A stretch of DNA of 64,000 bases, taken from positions 372,001-436,000 of the forward strand of contig NW_017265166.1 in the NCBI RefSeq assembly GCF_001638985.1. The letters are read 5' to 3'. Positions within the stretch are counted from its first letter, which is position 1, and each line of letters begins with the position of its first letter. The stretch is from Phycomyces blakesleeanus NRRL 1555(-). Taxonomy: Eukaryota; Mucoromycota; Mucoromycetes; Mucorales; Phycomycetaceae. Positions 37,892 to 49,897 of this stretch are shown here, in pieces. Made by a program: the position numbers and the translations under genes. Under the pieces are notes generated by a model that had not been told where the DNA came from, did not search any database, and saw only the letters and a program-made list of their open reading frames with translations.

Positions 37892-39980
37892 TGTTATTAA
37901 TAGAATTAGTCTAGTTTAGTTTTTATTTCGTCTGTCTGTCTTTGGCAGTGGTAGTATATAAGGTTTTTTTTCTATTGTTCGATGCTTTAGGACATAGAGT
38001 AGTACCAACCATACAAGATAAATAAATTAATAACTGTTTTGTCATTGAGCAGTAAGGATAAATCGATATTGATAATATGATACCCATTCTTTTAAATATA
38101 AAAGAAAAAACGTAGACAATATGTGAGTTTACTTTTATTAGTTGAGTAGTTTTATACCAATTCTTGTGCTCTTTGCTTTAATATGCTACTGTAGAGTAAG
38201 CGCATGATATTATAGAAAGCGAACATGGCTTTAATCCAGATAAAGTATAAGGTCACTCAAGCCAAAACAAGCTTCTTTGTACACGTCAAGGTTGTGTTTG
38301 TAAAAAAAAAAGGGATTATTTTGAATAGTGCAAAAAAAAAGTAGGTTTGAATCTGTACCCTGATTCACGTAAATTATATATACTTGCACTTATTTACATT
38401 CGCACACCTCTTTTGGCCATATTTCACTTTGGACCAGATTGATAACGTGAATCTGTTTTTCTAATTATACCTAGACTAATCTTTATTTCTCTTTCTCTCT
38501 CTTTATGCTTCTCATATCTTCGATTTATGTTCCTCTTTATATAATAACCCAAGAATACATATTGCTGGGAAAACGTTATGCTTATCTTAAGGTCATGGAC
38601 AGAACGTTAAACATTCTCTCATTTAATGATATTTTCTGTATTCTGGTATGCCTTTTTTTTTACCGACTAGAGTCAATTATTATTTCTCTGCTAAACTCTA
38701 TTTCACTTCTTTACTTTCTATTGATAAAGCTAAATAGCAATTCTTTGGTTTTTAGCTGCTATAAAAAGATAAGTGTAGGCTATATTTGCTATTGAGCTTT
38801 ATTAGTCATCTCGCTAAAAAAACATAAAGCCTTCAAAATCGTTGTAAAATAAAATAAAATGTGCAAGTTAAGTATTTTTTTAAGAAACCGTTTTAATGTT
38901 TGGATTCAAGACCCCGGAATTCCGTAGCATTAAAACACTAATCAATCGAAAATAAAGGAAAAGAAATAAGCTTAGAGAGAAAGAGATATTTGATTATTTA
39001 ATAAAGATATATATATATATATATATCTTAATACCAAATGAGCTTTTCTTCTCTTAAAAACACCCTCTCTCTCTATATATATATATAACTAATCATTGTA
39101 TTTGTTCTCTCTGATCTGAGAATTGAATGAATTGAATGAATTAAATATAGGCTATTAACTTTATTGTCTATAAATATGCGAAAGTATTATATTTCTGACA
39201 ATATTTGCAGTAATAAACTTGTTTTAATATTATATAAAAGCAAAAGAATAGACCTAATAGCTTTGTATTAAATGAACACCTCTGGTATATATTCTATTCT
39301 TTTTTTTTGGAATATTTAGCTTACACTACATAGTCTGGAGTATATTACTTGTCGGCAACTGTTATACCCCCCTTAATAAAAGGATAAAATTCGATCTCTT
39401 TAGTAGTATTCATTTGCTAACTGTTTTTATCTTTATTAATATATTACTACAATTAGTATCTAGAGTTCTCGATTTTTTTTAATAGAAAAGTTGGGATACG
39501 TCTGTTATGTTTTGTGTCATCGTCACAACATCTCTTATGACAATCCCTCATATTCACTTGGAAATTCACCTTGATACCTTTAACTATTAGCATAACCTCA
39601 TTTCAATAAAACTCAATCTTGAACTCAAAATTCCACCACCTACCGTATTGTGATAATTCAGATAATATACATGTATACTTTATGTCTTATTTTTTGCTTT
39701 TCTACCTAATAATATTATAGCACTTTGAGAGAGAGATATAAGTTTATTTCCTAGTGACGTATGGGTCCATTTTGTGTTTACTTATACAGGCAAAATAACA
39801 TCTTGTACACTCGAACAAAAAGTGCACAGACCAGTTTAGAGTAACCTACGAATCGCCGGTGTATAAATTTGTACTCCACCTTAAGAGATATTGCTACACC
39901 GATCAAAACTAAACCATTCATTACTCTTTTTACTTCTTTGCTTCTTTGCTTTAATTCACTTCACTTTGCAATATTTGTTT
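37892..39980. other. Intergenic, AT-rich
   Basis: No credible gene. (ta)n and (ct)n runs lie at 39010-39028 and 39066-39085. The ORF-sized stretch near 38505-38795 is hydrophobic low-complexity sequence without splice partners or motifs. Confidence 0.55.
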
Positions 39981-40429
39981 GATTAAATTTTATCTGTCAT
40001 TACTGCTGTCATAGAACAGTTACACAACCCTACTAAAAAAATATACAGCTATGGCACGGCTCTGACGTGAGAGGCAAAAAACACCCCTGGCAAAAAAAGC
40101 GCAGTCCCAAACTTTAGTCGCAGACTGCGGGTATATCAAAATAAAGCCCATTCAACCGACACGGTTTTCTTCTCTTTAGCTTTTTTTATACTCTGGAGAC
40201 GGGTACCCCCTGATTGCCTGTAGTTGAGTTTGACGCGCTACCTATGGGTGATTGGGAGACATTCTTTTTCCATTCTGTGCAGGAAAAAGCGGAAGTGCGT
40301 CGTCTCTAGCTTCTTAGTTAATTCTTAGAGGCGCAGATCAACATTGTTCTGAATTGTGAATTTAATTGTATAATTTCTGAAACAATGGCGACGAGCAATG
40401 TTTAAAAAAAGCTGCCGCCGAGTTAGCAT

Positions 40430-40740
40430 CATGAAAGTTTATTGAGTGGAAGACGGGGAGGAAGTGGAGTTTACTGCCGACTCTTCATGAAATCCTTGTT
40501 TGAAGCTCTCTGGAACTGACGGTGTTGCTTGGTAGTCGAACACGCTGGACCCTGCTACTTTGTGGTAGGTTTCTCTGGTACGTTCGCAGGCCCTTCTCAG
40601 TGATGAGATAGGGTAGTTGGGATGAACCCGGTTGTTGTCTTACGCCACGGATTAACACCATTCCCACACCTCCTTCGCTACCAAGTCAGGTTTACGTCCT
40701 GAGGGAGATTGAGCCGCGTAATACGGGGACAAAGAACTTG
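40430..40740 (-). pseudogene. Degenerate ORF in an island of higher GC content
   Basis: On the minus strand one frame reads coherently across about 300 bases with two stop codons. It gives KPDLVAKEVWEWC, a stop, SVA, a stop, then DNNRVHPNYPISSLRRACER and SVFDYQATPSVPESFKQGF, ending at a TAA near 40444. The block is clearly less AT-rich than its surroundings. The family is not recognised. The composition and the isolated decaying reading suggest an old insertion (transposon or retrocopy). The stretch 40020-40340 is also GC-enriched but has no clear reading. Confidence 0.4.
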
Positions 40741-41556
40741 GTGTCATGCTTTTTATTTTTTTACATTAGTAAAAAAACATTAAGTGAAATCATATAAAAT
40801 AAAATAGCTTATTTATGTATATCTTTAAATAAATAAATAAAATATTCTTTAACTATTATCGTCTTTAATAAAAAACACGCGTTTAAACTTTTTTTTTACT
40901 TGATTGAAGTTAATGTTGTAATTAAGAGGTCTCATTTAAAAGAAAAAAAATAATCTAATCGAATAAATCTAAAAAGAAATAAAATACTATTTGTATTTTA
41001 CAACGTAGTATTGATGACTATGTTTAAATATAGATATTATTTTTGCCTACAAAATATATAAATTGCAGAATAATGTTTGGGAATTCCGATGGCATGAATT
41101 GTATATTATTGGACTCGGCTAATCCGGGTGAAATTGTGAACTGCATGTATTGGAATGAGATAAAAAAGGAGAGAGAAAATATGTGTATATGCGTATCTAC
41201 GATGACATAATAAATGACCTATTTACTGGGTAAAGAAGTGTGTGTGTGTGTGTGTGTTTTTTTTAAAAAAAAAAGATGCCTCTCCAGAAATAAGAAAGCA
41301 TTTAGGAAATGAATGGTGACTGGCTTCAATTTTTCTTTCTTTGTTGTTGTTGTAAGCCTCAAAGATTCATATTTGAATCATGTTTAGCTATAGTCAATTC
41401 ATGCATAGTCTATACGTTTATTATAAGTAACTTGGTACAAGTTATCCTTATTTAAAGGCATCATAGGCTTATATAATAATATAATAAAATATTTCTCAAA
41501 GAGATGCACAAGTTTTGAAAGAAGAAAAAGCAAAAGGCAAAATACATAAATAATTT

Positions 41557-43044
41557 TTATTTTGGTAGATATCCAATAATTGTGGCAGCCATTAGACATC
41601 CAATAGCACCAACTGAAAAAATCCCCAATATCAATTCTAGCCACAAATCTCCTATATCGTCATATTGATTACCGAGACCCATAACAGGTATAGTAAGAAC
41701 AGTTAAAAAGATAGGGCTAAGGACCCAAGCTAATACAAGCCATTCTGTTAAGGTATGCTTATTATAACCAGCCCATATACCAAGCAACAAGGACGATATT
41801 GTTCCCAGAACCATAGAGTATAGACCGACTTCAAAATCGTCTAGGTCATTATTGTTGGTGAGTCTGTCAAATTCTTTGCGCTCTTCCACAGTCAAGGGTG
41901 TGCCCTTGTTTTCTCGCGGTAGTTTTTCTCCGTTATTGCTTTCAATATAGGACTCGTCTAGCGAATCTATTTCAACTTTGTAGTCTGTAGGTTTATGTTC
42001 AAAAGGATTCGGATAGTATTTGACGCTAAAAGCCGATATTTGTTTGTGCAAAACAACAAGAGAAACGGTCTGAAGGATTGACATTGCGGTATATATAATA
42101 ATAATGACCTTGACCCATTTTTCTCCATCAATGTTCATGCACTCGATTGTGGTAAATAATAACTGTCCAATGGTAACAAACGTTTCAACGTAAGAAGTAT
42201 CATCTATATGGTAGGCCATTTCAAGCTGATCGATTACATCCGTTGAACTAAAATGAAGCCATACTTTTTCTACGGAGTGCTGATATCTGCAAGATGCACC
42301 GGGGCCAACGACCGTTATATCTTCGGTTTTACGACAGGATCTCGTGGACTTGGAAATATCATTTGAATTGGAACCATATGTCAAAGACCCATTCAAAATA
42401 CAGTGCTTTGTTTTCTTTGCTCTTTCGGGGCCAATCGCATGTAAAAAGGCTACAAGATAGGGGCCATTGTTGTCTTTCTCAACATTAATACCACTGGCCT
42501 TTAGGTCTTTCATTAGCCGATCCCTTAGCTGAATGACATTTGAAAGAAGTGTTTCTGAATCCACGTTATAACCCTTGTCAATTTTGTCTTTGATGTTTTC
42601 TGTTGTAGACCTGGATTCTGAAATATCCGGGGATTGTAATAAGGTGGGGGTGGTTGAGGTCTGCACATTATTGTCTCCCTTGGTACTTTTGGAATTATTT
42701 TCCTTTTCGTATTTTCGTAGAATGTAACTGTATTGGGCAACTCCGAGTACTCGTTCTCCATAAATCGCTTTGTATATCGAGCTCAATGCTAGGCCTATTC
42801 CGCTGGAAGGGTATATAAACGCCAGTATACGGCGGTAGAGAGTAGGGAGTTCGGTAACCCCACTTATAGATCGAACTGTTACCACATGTGTCATGTAACC
42901 GAGCATAACTGTTCGTAGAATTGAAATGATAGCCATTGTATTGGTTGATTCGATGCTGTCTTGTTGGATTGGTGGAGCATAGCATTTTGGTATGAAAGCC
43001 AATAATAAAGCACATACAGAATACCTTAGGCCTTGTAGATGCAT
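41557..43044 (-). CDS. Multi-pass membrane protein of unknown function
   Basis: Uninterrupted 495-codon ORF from ATG at 43044. The N-terminus is a signal-like hydrophobic segment (YSVCALLLAFIPKCYA). Further hydrophobic segments lie near residues 40-60, 75-95, 310-335 and three at the C-terminus (LGTISSLLLGIWAG, LVLAWVLSPIFLTVLTIPVM and LILGIFSVGAIGCLMAATII). Between them is a long soluble region with a Ser/Thr/Asn-rich segment and several Cys (CILNG, SCRKTED, ASCRYQH), perhaps lumenal or extracellular. No known family is recognised. Length, composition and the clean ORF in AT-rich surroundings argue it is real. Confidence 0.72.
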   Translation of the reverse strand: MHLQGLRYSVCALLLAFIPKCYAPPIQQDSIESTNTMAIISILRTVMLGYMTHVVTVRSISGVTELPTLYRRILAFIYPSSGIGLALSSIYKAIYGERVLGVAQYSYILRKYEKENNSKSTKGDNNVQTSTTPTLLQSPDISESRSTTENIKDKIDKGYNVDSETLLSNVIQLRDRLMKDLKASGINVEKDNNGPYLVAFLHAIGPERAKKTKHCILNGSLTYGSNSNDISKSTRSCRKTEDITVVGPGASCRYQHSVEKVWLHFSSTDVIDQLEMAYHIDDTSYVETFVTIGQLLFTTIECMNIDGEKWVKVIIIIYTAMSILQTVSLVVLHKQISAFSVKYYPNPFEHKPTDYKVEIDSLDESYIESNNGEKLPRENKGTPLTVEERKEFDRLTNNNDLDDFEVGLYSMVLGTISSLLLGIWAGYNKHTLTEWLVLAWVLSPIFLTVLTIPVMGLGNQYDDIGDLWLELILGIFSVGAIGCLMAATIIGYLPK

Positions 43045-44085
43045 TGTTTTTAAACACAAATATCTTGACGCAAGATAAATAAAGGATTATGGTAATTGTA
43101 TTAGAAGAATATTGTTTTCGATGAACAAGGGTTTATATATGTATTATTCCAAAAAGGAAAATGATGAAGCAAAAAGGTTAAAGATTTAAAAGATAAATAA
43201 ATAAATAGTTGAAGAATAGATGCTGAGCACATATTAATGTACATACAAGAAAAAAGTTTTTTTTGGTACTTACTAGAAGGTACAAATCCACAAAAATATA
43301 TTGATATGATCTTATTAGTCAATCTGCCTCACGATTATTCAAGCATTTTATCGAAAACAGCACAAATCAATACAGTACCATACAATGCAACTTATTTCTT
43401 GTATTTCTTATCCTCAGATTTCTTTTAGAATCTGCAAATAAATACATCTGATCGCATTTGCTTATTAAAGATTTTGATGATATTGACATTTACTAAATCG
43501 TGTGCTTTGGTACACAACTCTAAGAAAATGTACTACAAACCGGAATAAAGCCGGTTTCAAAGATTTTGGAAAACGAATATATATATATATATGTGACTGA
43601 AGATATGGGCAGTCTATCTATATAATTAAAAAAAAAGAAAGGCTTATTCTAGAATGTTTTGTGATCACTAAGCCCAGTCTATAACCATACTTTATGGTAC
43701 ACAGATCCAAAAAAAAACAATATAGTAGATCTTATTTTGAAATTATAAATATGAGTCATATATCTGTTCATACTGGCTACAGTGATAGAAGGTCTAAGTT
43801 AGGGGCACATTATATAAATAAATAAATAAATAAATAAATAAAAAGGATACTTTTTCTTATATCTAAATTTTTGAAAATTTGAAGTATGTAATCAATAGGA
43901 TCAATATCTCACGATTTTGGTTGGAAAGACTGTAGGGAATCTATATATACATATTGTATATAAGGTAAAAAGAGCAGGCAGAAAGTGGGGTGGTCATCAG
44001 ACATAAATTCACTATAGAGTATAGACATTTGATATTTTTTTTTGTGTATTGTTTATTCGAGATAACGTTGTAAATGTGGAAATAT
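43045..44085. other. Intergenic, AT-rich
   Basis: No credible gene. An (aaat)n tetramer tract lies at about 43815-43842. The small ORF at 43237-43428 has no supporting features. Confidence 0.55.
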
Positions 44086-44570
44086 CTAGAGAAGAGTTAA
44101 AACCAACTCGGCTTCTAGTTTTCTGATGTGGAGGGTGGCTAGAGCCGTTACGCGATTGGGGACAAACTCTAGGTCATCAAGAACAAAACGGAAGTGCGCA
44201 CACCAGATTGCACTTAGTGTGCATTCTACAATCATATAGAAATCAATAGCGGAGTTGGTTACAGTAATTGAATGAGGAGGGGATGGCTGGAGCAAGTAGG
44301 AGAAGGTCAGAGATTTGGGCACTGTAAGGAAACCGAGAGCAGATATGGTTCCAAATTCATGATTTGAGGGGGGCGGGTCTAAAAGAAGCGCTGGTTATCC
44401 TCTAAGGCTCCACATAGGGCGTAGTTAGGATCGCTAATCTCTTCAATGTTTTGTTCAAACAGTTGTTGTCGGCAAGGTATTTTGTGGCGCATGAGTATCC
44501 ACCAGATGGCAAAGGCCTTATGTGGCATGAGGGTGTTCCAGAACTTATAGACATTTGATATAAAATTCAA
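44086..44570 (-). pseudogene. Second LINE 3' remnant
   Basis: The first part (44379-44570) reads FWNTLMPHKAFAIWWILMRH and then a decayed zinc-knuckle-like block YALCGALEDNQRFF. The second part (44086-44322), in another frame, reads IWCAHFRFVLDDLEFVPNRV. These are the PHKxxxxWWxLLxxKIP, CALCGxxEDxxHFF and IWxAHxRFVxDD motifs of the same retrotransposon C-terminus as at 24921-25480, but more diverged and frameshifted near 44350-44380. Confidence 0.65.
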
Positions 44571-44927
44571 TTCAATTGTACATTTTTTTTACATACTTTT
44601 CCTGTGTTAAAAATCGAATTTGAATCAAATTAAGCGTTTATTTATTCATTTAAAATGAATTCAATATATCTTGCATATCGAATCTCTCTATTCCTGAAAC
44701 AATAAGAGGTGGCTAAGAAATCAGTTGTTTGAGAAATCTGTAGCTGTCGAAATAACAATGAACCAACAAAGAAGAATTTCCTTGTACAAGGTGATAATAG
44801 TATATAAATTTAAACTAATTTGATACTATGCATCAATTAGATACTGAATTTTATGATGCAAATAGTCAAAGAGATTATTTACAAAGTCATTTTGGTCTTT
44901 GCTCTATTACTATGTGTGCTAAGATAC

Positions 44928-44962
<35 letters not shown>

Positions 44963-45074
44963 GGTGGGTGGGTTTGCCAGTCACACGATCTTCATCCACA
45001 TCCCCTCTAACAGGATTGTTCATTATCTCTTATACTCTTGCCCCCCTTTCCTCTATTCCTTTGTTCACCCATAC

Positions 45075-45114
<40 letters not shown>

Positions 45115-45129
45115 TTGAAAGCATTCTAG
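44571..45129. other. Upstream region of the LRR gene
   Basis: AT-rich spacer with (ta)n(tg)n at 44930-44962 and an (att)n tract at about 45075-45113, ending 16 bases before the LRR gene start. The trinucleotide tract probably lies in its 5' UTR or core promoter. Confidence 0.6.
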
Positions 45130-47447
45130 ATGAACCCTAGACTTCTCTTTCTGCTCTTATTGGGCATTCTAGTATCTATTGCCTATGCACAAGGTATCAT
45201 TTGTATAGACACTTATATATACAGCTATTTTTATTTTTATTTTTGGCAACAGTCCTTGTATATTCTTACAAGAAAGCCGATACTCAATTTTTGTAATCAT
45301 GTAGACGAACCAGAAGAATCTCTCGGGGAGGATCAAGACTACGACTCGACTGAAGATGACAGCTCTTTAATCCCACCAGTCTCTGAAGAAGAAGCCCAGC
45401 CAAATGACAACAGCTCAAGTGATGGAATTGATTTTGTAGACCCAGCATTATCTCCTGAGACTAGCCCAAGCGACCCTGGGTTGTCTACCGTGATACCCCT
45501 GAATAGCATCGTGAGCGAGGCAACATGCTCAGCTTTAAGTCAATGGTACAAAGAGCTTGGTGGAACCAATTGGAAAACAAAAACCGGATGGGAGTCTACC
45601 AATATGACCTCTTGCTGCTCATGGTACAATGTGCATTGTAGCAAGTTTGGCCAGGTCGACAAAATGTAAGCATATTCTCAAGGTTTTTTTTTGTTAAGAA
45701 AAAAATATATATTCAGAACAGCTTATAATAATCTATTGTTAAAGAAACCTCTCCCGTAATAATCTTCTCGGACAACTGCCAGATAACCTGAACAACTTTC
45801 CAGAGTTGATCCATCTGTAAGTTTGATTTCAATTATTCTTATTTTTCTTTAGGAATCAATATCTAATTCGAATTTTCAAATTTGAATTGTTTAGTGACAT
45901 GAGTCACAATGAAATAACTGGATCAATCCCAAGTTCAATCAACAGCGCTATAAAGCTACAGACAATGTAAGGTGGATCCTTTATGCTAATAATCAAGAAA
46001 GTAATATTAATGTTTGATCATCATCTCTTTCATATGTATAAATTTAAAGCAAATTTGACTACAATAAGCTCAGCGGAGATCTTCCGCCAGTCTTGGGAAG
46101 TCTTCCGTCGCTTACCAACGTGTAACTATTTATTCAATCGCTAGAACAGATGTTTCTGGATAAACCATATACTTATGATTGTGTTGTTTATATAGTCATT
46201 TGAAGAACAACTCGTTTACAGGAACAGTTCCTGCTGCCTGGGGTAGTATCCCCACTCTCAAGGGTAAGGGCTTAACAAGCATTCATTATTTTTGATAAAA
46301 GAAAAAGAAAATTGACCTTAAATCCTATAATTAGGGTTATTCTTGAGTAACAATAAGTTAAAGGGCGGGTTTCCCGTTGCAATTCAAACAATGCCCTCTT
46401 TAGAAGTCCTGTATGTATAATAATAATAGTAGTAGTAATAAGGCAACAATAAGGATATACTGATTCAATTAAACCTAACGACATTATTTATGAAACAACA
46501 TAAAAAAGCTATCTAGATAACAACCAATTCGAAGGTCAAATTCCTCCTACCATAGGAAGCAGTCTTCCACATTTGACAACACTGTAAGGAAACGAATTTT
46601 TCTTTTTTGCAAGTACTGTCAATATTTCCCCTTAACGCCTAGGTTAGAAACCTTAAAGGAAACCGTCTTTTAGGCTCAATTCCAGAATCAATGGGATCTA
46701 TCACATCATTGACATCATTGTAAGTGTAGTAAGATGCAAATAAACACACACACAAAAGTTAATCGTGAGTGTGTCTACCTAACATGCAATACATTAGAGT
46801 ACTGTCGCACCAAATGCTTAATGGTTCAATTCCCGAATCGCTTTATGGGTTGTCTAATTTAGTGAGTCTGTAAGTAACACATATACATATATATGCTTGA
46901 ATTTCAAGCATAAAATAATAATGAAAAAAAAATGTACTGCAATCCATTCTTAGGGACCTGTCAAGAAACAGACTTACGGGTAATCTGTCCGAAAAGATTA
47001 GCGGCCTAGTCAAATTACAAAAATTGTAGGTTTATCTATGAGGGATGGTCTTTAGATAGCTGCCTTAGACCTTAATAATAATCTTATTAAAACAGGACTA
47101 TGAGCCACAATGGATTATCAGGCCCAATCCCTCCTCAGCTCGGATCCCTTCAGAAACTTCAACTGCTCACACTGAATTACAATATGTTCAATGGCCAGTT
47201 TCCTCCTGCGGAAGCCCCAAAGCCTTTGGGATACTGCTACATGGTTCCAAACCAATTCCAGGTTTGCTCTGACACAAACTCGATAACCGATGTCAACAGC
47301 TTAGCGTTCCAATGCGCTGTAGATTGTGCATCCACTAGAAGAGCCAACAGTACCCAGACCAGCAAAGCCTCGGGTCAATTGGACATTTATGGATTGGTTA
47401 CACTGATCGCCATTGCACTTGGATTGATTTCTGTAACCCTGCTTTAA
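45130..47447 (+). CDS. Plant-type leucine-rich-repeat cell-surface protein, one LRR per exon
   Basis: Twelve exons join in frame: 45130-45193, 45305-45665, 45745-45816, 45895-45966, 46050-46121, 46196-46263, 46335-46410, 46509-46583, 46648-46719, 46798-46869, 46954-47025 and 47096-47447, giving 475 aa. The signal peptide is LLFLLLLGILVSIAYAQ. An acidic Ser/Pro linker is followed by an LRR N-cap with paired Cys (WYKELGGTNW and SCCSWYNVHC), as in plant LRR receptors. Ten plant-specific repeats follow (for example DMSHNEITGSIPSSINS and DLSRNRLTGNLSEKISG). Nine middle exons each hold one repeat, six of them exactly 72 nt. A C-terminal Cys cap and a hydrophobic end (LVTLIAIALGLISVTLL) suggest a GPI or membrane anchor. 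No kinase domain. Intron 1 is 111 nt and stop-free in frame, so retention would be tolerated. Confidence 0.92.
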
Positions 47448-48921
47448 AAGAAAAGAAAAGAAAAAGAAAAGAAGGTCTGCATATTTTTCTGCTCTCATGG
47501 ATCGACAAAACAGATATACATCACTTGTGTTCGATCCAAACCGCCTTTTATTCTCTATATCGTCTTCGCCCCCCAAATAGATATGCAATATGTTCCAGTA
47601 TAAAGCCTTTTTAAGCAAATCATGTTTCTCTAATGTCGCAGCTCTTATAGTGATTCTCGTTTTCTTCTCCCCAAACAGGTTAAATTGTCTTGGTATGTTT
47701 GATGTCAAGAAGCTGAGGATGCTATAGGTTTATTTGTGCTGGGGCTAGGATTGGTTTGATAAATAGAAATTAGGGATAAACGGCTGAATGATTAAGGGAA
47801 AGGGATGTTCTATTGTTTCAATCATCTGATAGAGACATATTCAGGCAGACATGATTTATTTAATACAAAGCTCTTGGTTTCGAACGCAATTTTATTCTAT
47901 ATATTTTTAAAGGGTTATTGAGCTTGGAGATTAGATGGTCATTAGAGAGGATAAATTGGTGCCTATAAAAATAAATAATAATAAAAGTGACTTGATCTAT
48001 TTAAATCAACCCAGTTTATCTTTAAGAGACGGACCAAATGTGATCTATGGTGGGATTAAGTTTATCATTTTTGGTTTTGCTTTTATAGAAATCTCATAGT
48101 TCCTAAACAGAAAGGCCAAAAAGAACATGCAGTCGTCAGAAAGATATAAATTATATATAAATAAATAAAAAAGGACTATCTTATGCACTTGAACCTATAA
48201 GGATCAAAGAGTAGTCTATCAGAACCATAAATTTGCGTTGCTTAATTGGCACTCCAAGAAAAAAAAAAGGAATATATAGAAATTTAATCGCAAATAGTAA
48301 CAAGATTCTAAAGTACTAGTCTTTTGGTGCAGTCTACTGCTTTTTATCCTTAATTTCTTTTTTCATTAGATACATTTTCGATTATGTACTGGATGTCAAG
48401 GGTATATTAGTTTTTTATTAATTTCTAAATTTTTGTTCAATTTCATTTTTGTAACAAGGTATCGTTCTATCTTTCCTTACGGATCATCCTCCTTTTGATC
48501 CCATGGTGATTTGGAGTAACTTATCAAACATCACAATTAGTCATTAATTCATGCGATCGATTTTCCGATGCAAAGAGAGAAATAATCTAATAAAAGACAA
48601 GGCAAGGCAAGATTTGATATATCTAAAAAAAAAAAAAATACTTGCCACAACAACTATTAAATGATATTAATTTCAACCTTGATTTCTGTTTCATCAAGGG
48701 AAAGGCAATTATAGCTGTAGAATATGGATTAGGTAGCACTTTCATAGGCAATATATTTATTTATTACAAAGTTCAATCATAACAGTAATAGTAATAGTAG
48801 TAGGAGGAGGAGATATAATAATCTTATAAAAAAGAATAAGGAGAATCAAGGCTCTTTGCATGCCACGGAGACCAAAGGACGGGGTAAGATGGACCTGATA
48901 TTCTATATCACCATGTAGTAA

Positions 48922-48956
<35 letters not shown>

Positions 48957-49139
48957 CTCCTTACTAAAATAGAATAGTTTTTTTTTTCTTAAAAAAAAAA
49001 AAAAGATTGTATTAAAATTCAAAGTGCCTCGTCGTATAAATACCTAGCTTCTAGCAACATTGACCCAATATTTTCAAAAGCGCGTTCTTTTTACTATTAT
49101 TTGTTACTTATATAAAGCATTGCCATACATCTTATTAAT
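47448..49139. other. Intergenic, AT-rich
   Basis: No credible gene. An (ata)n tract lies at about 48921-48953, and an aaaga-type purine repeat at 47451-47474 right after the LRR stop. The final 100 bases hold a tataaa-like stretch upstream of the Kre9-like gene. Confidence 0.55.
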
Positions 49140-49897
49140 ATGAAGTTCACCGGCACACTCTTTGTTTCTGCTACCCTCTTGGCTATAGTCAACGCACAAA
49201 AGGCATCCATTATTGCAATCACCTCACCTCTGACTGGTACACAGTACAAAGCCGGCACTGAAGCAATCATTTCATGGGTAAACCCAACGGTCGACACAAT
49301 TACCCAGATTCTTTTGGCAAAAGGTCCTTCTACTGCGCTTCAGCCTCTGATGACTGTCGCTCAAAACGTTAAAGCCTCGGATGGAAAATATGTCTGGAAG
49401 ATCCCTGCAGAGCTTGCCGATGGTGATGACTGTAAGGATATCAAACACATACGCTCCCCCTCTCCTTCTTATTCGAAAAATAATATATCAAAATCAGATA
49501 AACAACCAACCAATCAACCAGCCAACTAACTAACTAACTTTTTTTCTCTCTATATAAATATATATGTGTGTTTTATTTACAAGATGCCTTTGAGTTTGGA
49601 ACTTCTCCAGACATGGCCTTCACCGGTCAATTCTCTATTCATGGCGGAACTGGTACAAGTGTTCCAGTATCAAGCCCAGCTACCCCAGCTGCTGCAAACC
49701 CACCTTCCATAGGCGCAAACTCTGTTCCAGCAAACGCAAACTCTGCTGCTGTACCCGCTTCAGCATCAGGCGCAACCGCAGGAAATTCAACAGCTCAGAC
49801 CACCCACTCTGGCGCAACATCCTCATTTCACACAGTATCTGGATCTGTTGTTGCTGCTATTGGTGTCTCCGCTTTTATGGTTTCTCAGCTGCTTTAA
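49140..49897 (+). CDS. GPI-anchored Ser/Thr-rich protein (Kre9/Knh1-like)
   Basis: Two exons, 49140-49431 and 49584-49897, give 201 aa. Signal peptide MKFTGTLFVSATLLAIVNAQ. Then comes a small beta-sandwich domain starting ITSPLTGTQYKAGTEAIISW and ending YAFEFGTSPDMAFTGQFSI across the intron, the pattern of the Ser-Thr-rich GPI-anchored (Kre9/Knh1 N-terminal) domain. A low-complexity Ala/Ser/Pro stalk and a hydrophobic tail (VVAAIGVSAFMVSQLL) complete a GPI protein layout. These proteins are cell-wall surface components; some family members act in beta-1,6-glucan assembly. The tandem repeat (NSVPANANSAAVPA) lies in the stalk. Confidence 0.88.

Noticed and set aside
38505..38795. 96-codon hydrophobic ORF
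   Set aside because: Leucine/isoleucine/serine-rich composition is expected from AT-rich DNA; no partner exons or motifs.
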